Of a stretch of 10,000 nucleotides of DNA, positions 7,131 to 10,000 are shown piece by piece. The notes beneath the pieces were generated by a model, which was not told the origin of the DNA, did no database searches, and worked only from the letters and a program-made list of their open reading frames with translations. Made by a program: the position numbers and the translations under genes. Source of the stretch: Actinidia chinensis (Eukaryota > Streptophyta > Magnoliopsida > Ericales > Actinidiaceae). The stretch covers positions 5,774,021 through 5,784,020 of the forward strand of contig CM018897.1 in the NCBI GenBank assembly GCA_009663005.1, read 5' to 3'. Within the stretch, counting starts at the first letter, position 1; every line of letters begins with the position of its first letter.

Positions 7131-7830
7131 AAAGTTCTTTTGTTATAGATCTATAATCTTTGGCTATTAGTTAAATATCCAAGAAATATGCATTTATCAA
7201 ATTTAGTCATCAAATTTACCCAAATTAATCTTTGTCATATAGAATAAAGGCATTTACACAAACAACCAAATACATCTTGAAACCACTTGGGTGTTCTTCC
7301 TTTCAAAGCTTGTAAGGAGTCTTTTTCAAGTTTTGATCTACGACTCAAACGATTTATAATAATAACAAGCTGTATTTACGCTTCACCCAAAAATACTTAG
7401 TAAATTATGTCATTTAACATGTTTCTACTAGCCATTTTCTTGGAAGAGATCTATTTTTTTACGTTCAACAACTCCATTTTGCTGAGGTGTTTCTAGGTGC
7501 CGAGAAGTTGTGTGAAAAAACCGTGGATCATCGCAATATTTTCAATATCTTGATTATCAAATTTTTCTCTACCTCTATCACTACGATATTCGTGATAGTG
7601 CACCTATTTCATTTTGTGCCTTTTTTACAAAACTTTGCCAATGCAATGTTTGCTTCATTTTTGTGGAGTGAGGAAAAATACCCATGTAAACGTGAAAATC
7701 TCAACAATTACAAATGCGTAAATTTTCCACCAAGACTTGCAACCCTAGCTGGGACCAAATAAATACCATATGTAAGCAGTTGAAGTGGTCTAGAGTGGAA
7801 ATCATATTCGTCTTTGAAAAGAATGTTTTT
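7130..7830 (-). pseudogene. integrase core remnant (rve, DDE)
   Basis: Blocks on the minus strand: SRPLQLLTYG (about 7795-7765), the place of the usual LHIDLFGP, where the first catalytic Asp is lost; RVASLGGKFTHL (about 7746-7711); YRSDRGREKFDN with the second Asp at 7579-7577; and TPQQNGVVERK with the catalytic Glu at 7466-7464. The Asp-to-Glu spacing is about 37 codons, near the D-x35-E of the family. Further C-terminal are GRTPKWF near 7270, KFDKCIFLGYL (about 7204-7172) and YNKRTLTIEK (about 7155-7120), the usual post-core blocks. A frame change lies inside the SAPRNTPQQNG block near 7490. The enzyme would join element DNA to the host chromosome. Confidence 0.8.
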
Positions 7831-8060
7831 TTCTTTGCTTCCCTAGTTGACTCATCACAAATTTTTATCTTTTAACAACAACTTGTTTAGGTAACATTTA
7901 ACTAACTCATGCTTTATTGCAATTATGAAGTAAATCCATCTAGCATGTCCTAATCTCGATGCCATATCCACGATTTCATTTATTACAGCAAGAAAAAAAA
8001 CATTTCACCTCTTTCTAGCTCGACTATCGAAGTCAAAGTGTATAAGTTTTTCATGTCTAT
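7831..8060 (-). pseudogene. GAG-pre-integrase zinc-binding remnant
   Basis: On the minus strand, MASRLGHARW (about 7966-7937) matches the HxRLGH block of the copia pre-integrase zinc region, and KICDESTREAKK (about 7866-7831) matches the CxxCQxGK block. The first Cys of the second pair is kept and the second has become Ser. Together with the altered first block, this breaks the HHCC site. The region normally folds around zinc at the integrase N-terminus. Confidence 0.65.
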
Positions 8061-8380
8061 ATGCAATAAAAATAATATTTTATCATTAAGAACATGCGTA
8101 AATATGCATTTTATTTTTATCAATTAAAAACTTATAGTTTTTATCACACTAATTGACTTATACTTCTTAGATTAGTTTTAGGCATCACCAAGTAAAACAT
8201 TTTCAATGCAAGATGAGAGCAATTTTTCATCAATATTTTCAATCCCAATCATTTTACCTCTTGAGTTAATCACCAAATGTTACAAATCCTCCATCCTTGG
8301 GTGTGAAAGATGACGTTTTGGACTTGTCGCCGTCTATTTCTTGAGCAAGCGCTGTCCATGAACCATTTTGTTCGAGCTCC
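8061..8380 (-). pseudogene. copia aspartic protease remnant
   Basis: The active-site block reads WFMDSACSR at 8365-8340, with the catalytic Asp codon at 8356-8354; the usual form is WYLDSGCSRHM, so Gly has become Ala. A frame change follows. The next block, DGDKSKTSSFTPKDGGFVTFGD (in the frame open at 8266-8478), matches the part after the active site. Then come IENVLLGD (about 8200-8175) and a RSISQL-like block near 8155. The enzyme would cut the polyprotein into its parts. The frame change and the stop after FGD make it inactive. Confidence 0.75.
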
Positions 8381-9139
8381 CTCATGACTTGAGGCCTACC
8401 TACAAAACTCATCAAATAACCTTTTTGGCAAAATATCACAAATTTTCTTGGGTCCGTGAGGTCAGCTTTGGGTACCAAGCTTTATTATTGTTCCATGGGT
8501 TAATCTTTTTAAAATTTTGATCCTTTATAATTTACTTGTGAATCACTTTATTTATGGATAAGCATTTACAATATGTCGCATTTCTTCCATATAACTTATA
8601 AGTAGTGAATGACGAATTGAAACAGATTCTTTTCAAAAATTTTTATAATTTTTGTTTATTCTTAGGAGCATATCCCAAACCTTCCTTGTTAAAGACACAT
8701 CTTTGTTTTCAGTAGTATATCTAAAGTTTCTTTGCCATCTCACAAATTTTTGCTAGGTTTTGTTTAATAACTCTTTAAAGGGTTTTCTTTTAGTCCTAAT
8801 CTTTTCTTCTCTAGAATCATTGACGACTTGATCTTAGAGGTGAGTTATTGTTATTTTTTGAGTAATGTCATTTTCATTTTTCAAAGTAACTATCTCATTC
8901 AAAATTCTGTTTCTTTCTTTTAAGAGTTATGTATTTAGCATGTAATTTTATAGTATTTCCACATCTCATCAAGACATCTTGAAGTTTCTTCATAAGATGG
9001 TAATGCATCATCAGTATTCAAATACTACTTACCTTCTCTCCTTTTTGCCATGAGCAAAAATTAGCCTCTCCATGTCCGCTCTCCTCTTGTTCTTGATCGC
9101 TTCCTTCTGAATCATCCCAATTCAACCTTCAGGCTTTTC
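8381..9139 (-). pseudogene. gag-to-protease spacer remnant
   Basis: This is the long hydrophilic linker of large plant copia elements. Near the protease side is KADLTDPRKF (about 8469-8440), preceded by a block resembling TNPQGPKKIWVPK. At 8708-8651 is QRCVFNKEGLGYAPKNKQK, a clear family signature that normally follows a coiled-coil-like stretch. Upstream, 8720-9000 is lysine- and glutamate-rich on the minus strand (for example LKRKKQNFE near 8925), which suggests the remains of the coiled coil. Near 9110-9060 are the WDDSEGSDQEQEE-like acidic block and EANF, which usually follow the zinc knuckle. Confidence 0.65.
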
Positions 9140-10000
9140 TTTTGAATTCTTTTCCTTTCCTTCTTAGGCAGGCATCTGATTTATATGGTGTCAAGGCTTG
9201 TGGCACTCGAATCAAGTTGGAGGATCCTTTTTACGTGGTTGCCATAAGGAGTCTGCTTCTTATTGAATGTTTTCTCCTTTCTCATAAACCTGTTGAAATC
9301 GTTTTGTGGAGAAGTGCCATTTCTCTTTATCGTCTTCACTTTCCTCCTCTTCTTCCTTCACTTTCTTTGATGAGAGATTTGATGCGAGACTTCTTTTGGG
9401 CTTTATGTCTTCTCTCGTCCCTTCAAACATGATCTCGTGGGTCTGAGAACCCAAAAGTTCATCAAGACTCATCGTTGTGAGATCTTTACTTCTTCAATAG
9501 CTGTGACTTTTGCATCCCAATGGTCTGGCAAAGGATCTAAGAAATTTTTCTCCACATTTTCCACTTAGGATAACATTTGCAAGAGAATTTTAAATGAATT
9601 TATAATATTAGTAAATCTCGTAAACATCTCAGAAATAGATTCTTCAGTATTTTCATACCAAATAATTCATACTCATGACTAACCTACTGATTTTAGATTC
9701 TGTTACTTGATTGTACCTCATAAGTAACTTCAATTTATCCCATAATTTCTTTTGCGATTCGCAGGCAGAGATTCGGTTAAACTCATTTGCATCTAAAGCA
9801 CATATAACATATTTATAGCTTTAGCTAAAGTGGACTTAAGCGGAATATCTTTATCCCATTCTTCCAGTTTAATACTTTTGTCCTTATCAACTATTTCGTG
9901 GAATAGAGGGAACCATCCCTAATGATTTTCCAGCCTCATAATCCAAGGCTTGAATATAAAATTCTCATCCTGTTCTTCCAATATGTATAATGATTCCCAT
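9140..10000 (-). pseudogene. copia gag remnant (UBN2 type), N-terminus outside the window
   Basis: On the minus strand, blocks of the UBN2/Retrotran_gag_2 domain are seen over several frames: KLEEWDKDI (about 9870-9843), CALDANEFNRISACESQKKL-like sequence (about 9810-9750), TESKISRLVM (about 9707-9678), and SLDELLGSQTHEIMFEGTR (9469-9413). An acidic KKVKEEEEESEDDKEKW stretch (about 9370-9320) and FNRFMRKEKTFNKKQTPYG (about 9297-9241) lead to the place of the CCHC zinc knuckle. At 9220-9165 only a KSDC-like trace remains, with lost Cys codons and frame changes. The protein would build the particle shell and bind element RNA. The start codon is off the window. Confidence 0.8.

Larger units (their letters stand above)
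2205..10000 (-). mobile_element. decayed Ty1/copia LTR retrotransposon, 5' end outside the window
   Basis: Read on the minus strand from 10000 downward, the order is gag, zinc knuckle remnant, spacer, protease, integrase, reverse transcriptase, RNase H, a non-pol region, polypurine tract and 3' LTR. Integrase before reverse transcriptase is the diagnostic Ty1/copia order. The LTR of about 1.55 kb, the UBN2-type gag, the long spacer ending in a FNKEGLGY signature and the several GGGGGAG tracts suggest the large plant copia elements of the SIRE/Tork kind. The lineage is inferred from motif memory, not from a tree. Stops and frame changes in all domains show that it is long dead as an autonomous element. 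The 5' LTR and primer binding site are not in view. Confidence 0.92.
5268..10000 (-). pseudogene. gag-pol polyprotein remnant of Ty1/copia type, partial
   Basis: This is one original reading frame, read from beyond 10000 down to a TAA at 5270-5268. The polyprotein would have supplied capsid, protease, integrase, reverse transcriptase and RNase H for cytoplasmic particle assembly and re-insertion. At least several dozen stops and frame changes interrupt it; the longest clean runs are only about 60-90 codons. Domain order and end signature (DIFTKPL then EDRF, near the C-terminus) are typical of plant copia elements. The N-terminus lies off the window, probably by a hundred or more bases, as the first gag residues seen already fall inside the UBN2 domain. 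Individual domains are listed separately. Confidence 0.9.

Noticed and set aside
7487..7762. 91-codon plus-strand open frame
   Set aside because: It is antisense to the integrase core, whose minus-strand blocks (RVASLGGK, YRSD) explain the sequence.
9142..9432. 96-codon plus-strand open frame
   Set aside because: It is antisense to gag; the minus-strand frame carries the clear LDELLGSQTHE and acidic gag blocks.
1..10000. CRISPR array, bacterial operon or novel defence system
   Set aside because: The tandem repeats have no regular unique spacers, there are no ribosome binding sites or operons, and the coding remnants are those of a plant copia retrotransposon.

Overview
The window looks like intergenic DNA from a flowering-plant nuclear genome. 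It is AT-rich, has no intact cellular gene, and is built almost entirely from decayed LTR retrotransposon sequence. The plant assignment rests on the Ty1/copia protein signatures, the LTR architecture and dispersed repeats of a plant type. The species cannot be told from the sequence.

Right part (about 2205 to beyond 10000): one old Ty1/copia element read on the minus strand. Its 3' LTR is at 2205-3755, beginning TGTTAG and ending AACA on the minus strand. Next come a polypurine tract at 3756-3770 and a non-pol internal stretch at 3771-5267. The gag-pol remnant then runs from its stop codon at 5268 to the window edge. In minus-strand order the pieces are gag (UBN2-type), a broken zinc knuckle, a long spacer, protease, GAG-pre-integrase zinc region, integrase core, reverse transcriptase and RNase H. 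Each piece is recognisable, but stops and frame changes occur throughout, so it cannot make a polyprotein. The 5' LTR and primer binding site lie outside the window.

Between the end of pol and the 3' LTR, a second coding remnant lies on the opposite (plus) strand at 4698-5153. It is a helical, probably coiled-coil protein starting MASSS, now broken over several frames. It runs tail-to-tail with pol and is the most unusual part of the window.

Left part (about 715-2047): a second, more diverged LTR-like unit in the same orientation. It shares U5 hallmarks with the first LTR (a TTTATAGTGGT block, a CTCTTGATACAA block and a G-rich block followed by TGAAATAGGT), and it has its own TATA box. Its upstream half carries an unrelated tandem repeat rich in GGTCGTC and GACGTC. 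No internal domain is attached, so it may be a solo LTR or a remnant into which the larger element inserted.

Far left (1-714): a GC-richer stretch of degenerate GGAGG / CTCACTC repeats, then AT-rich sequence with a cluster of CCGATA words typical of short dispersed plant repeats. There are no tRNA, rRNA or CRISPR features. The parts form a nested record of retrotransposon insertion and decay, not a working gene set.
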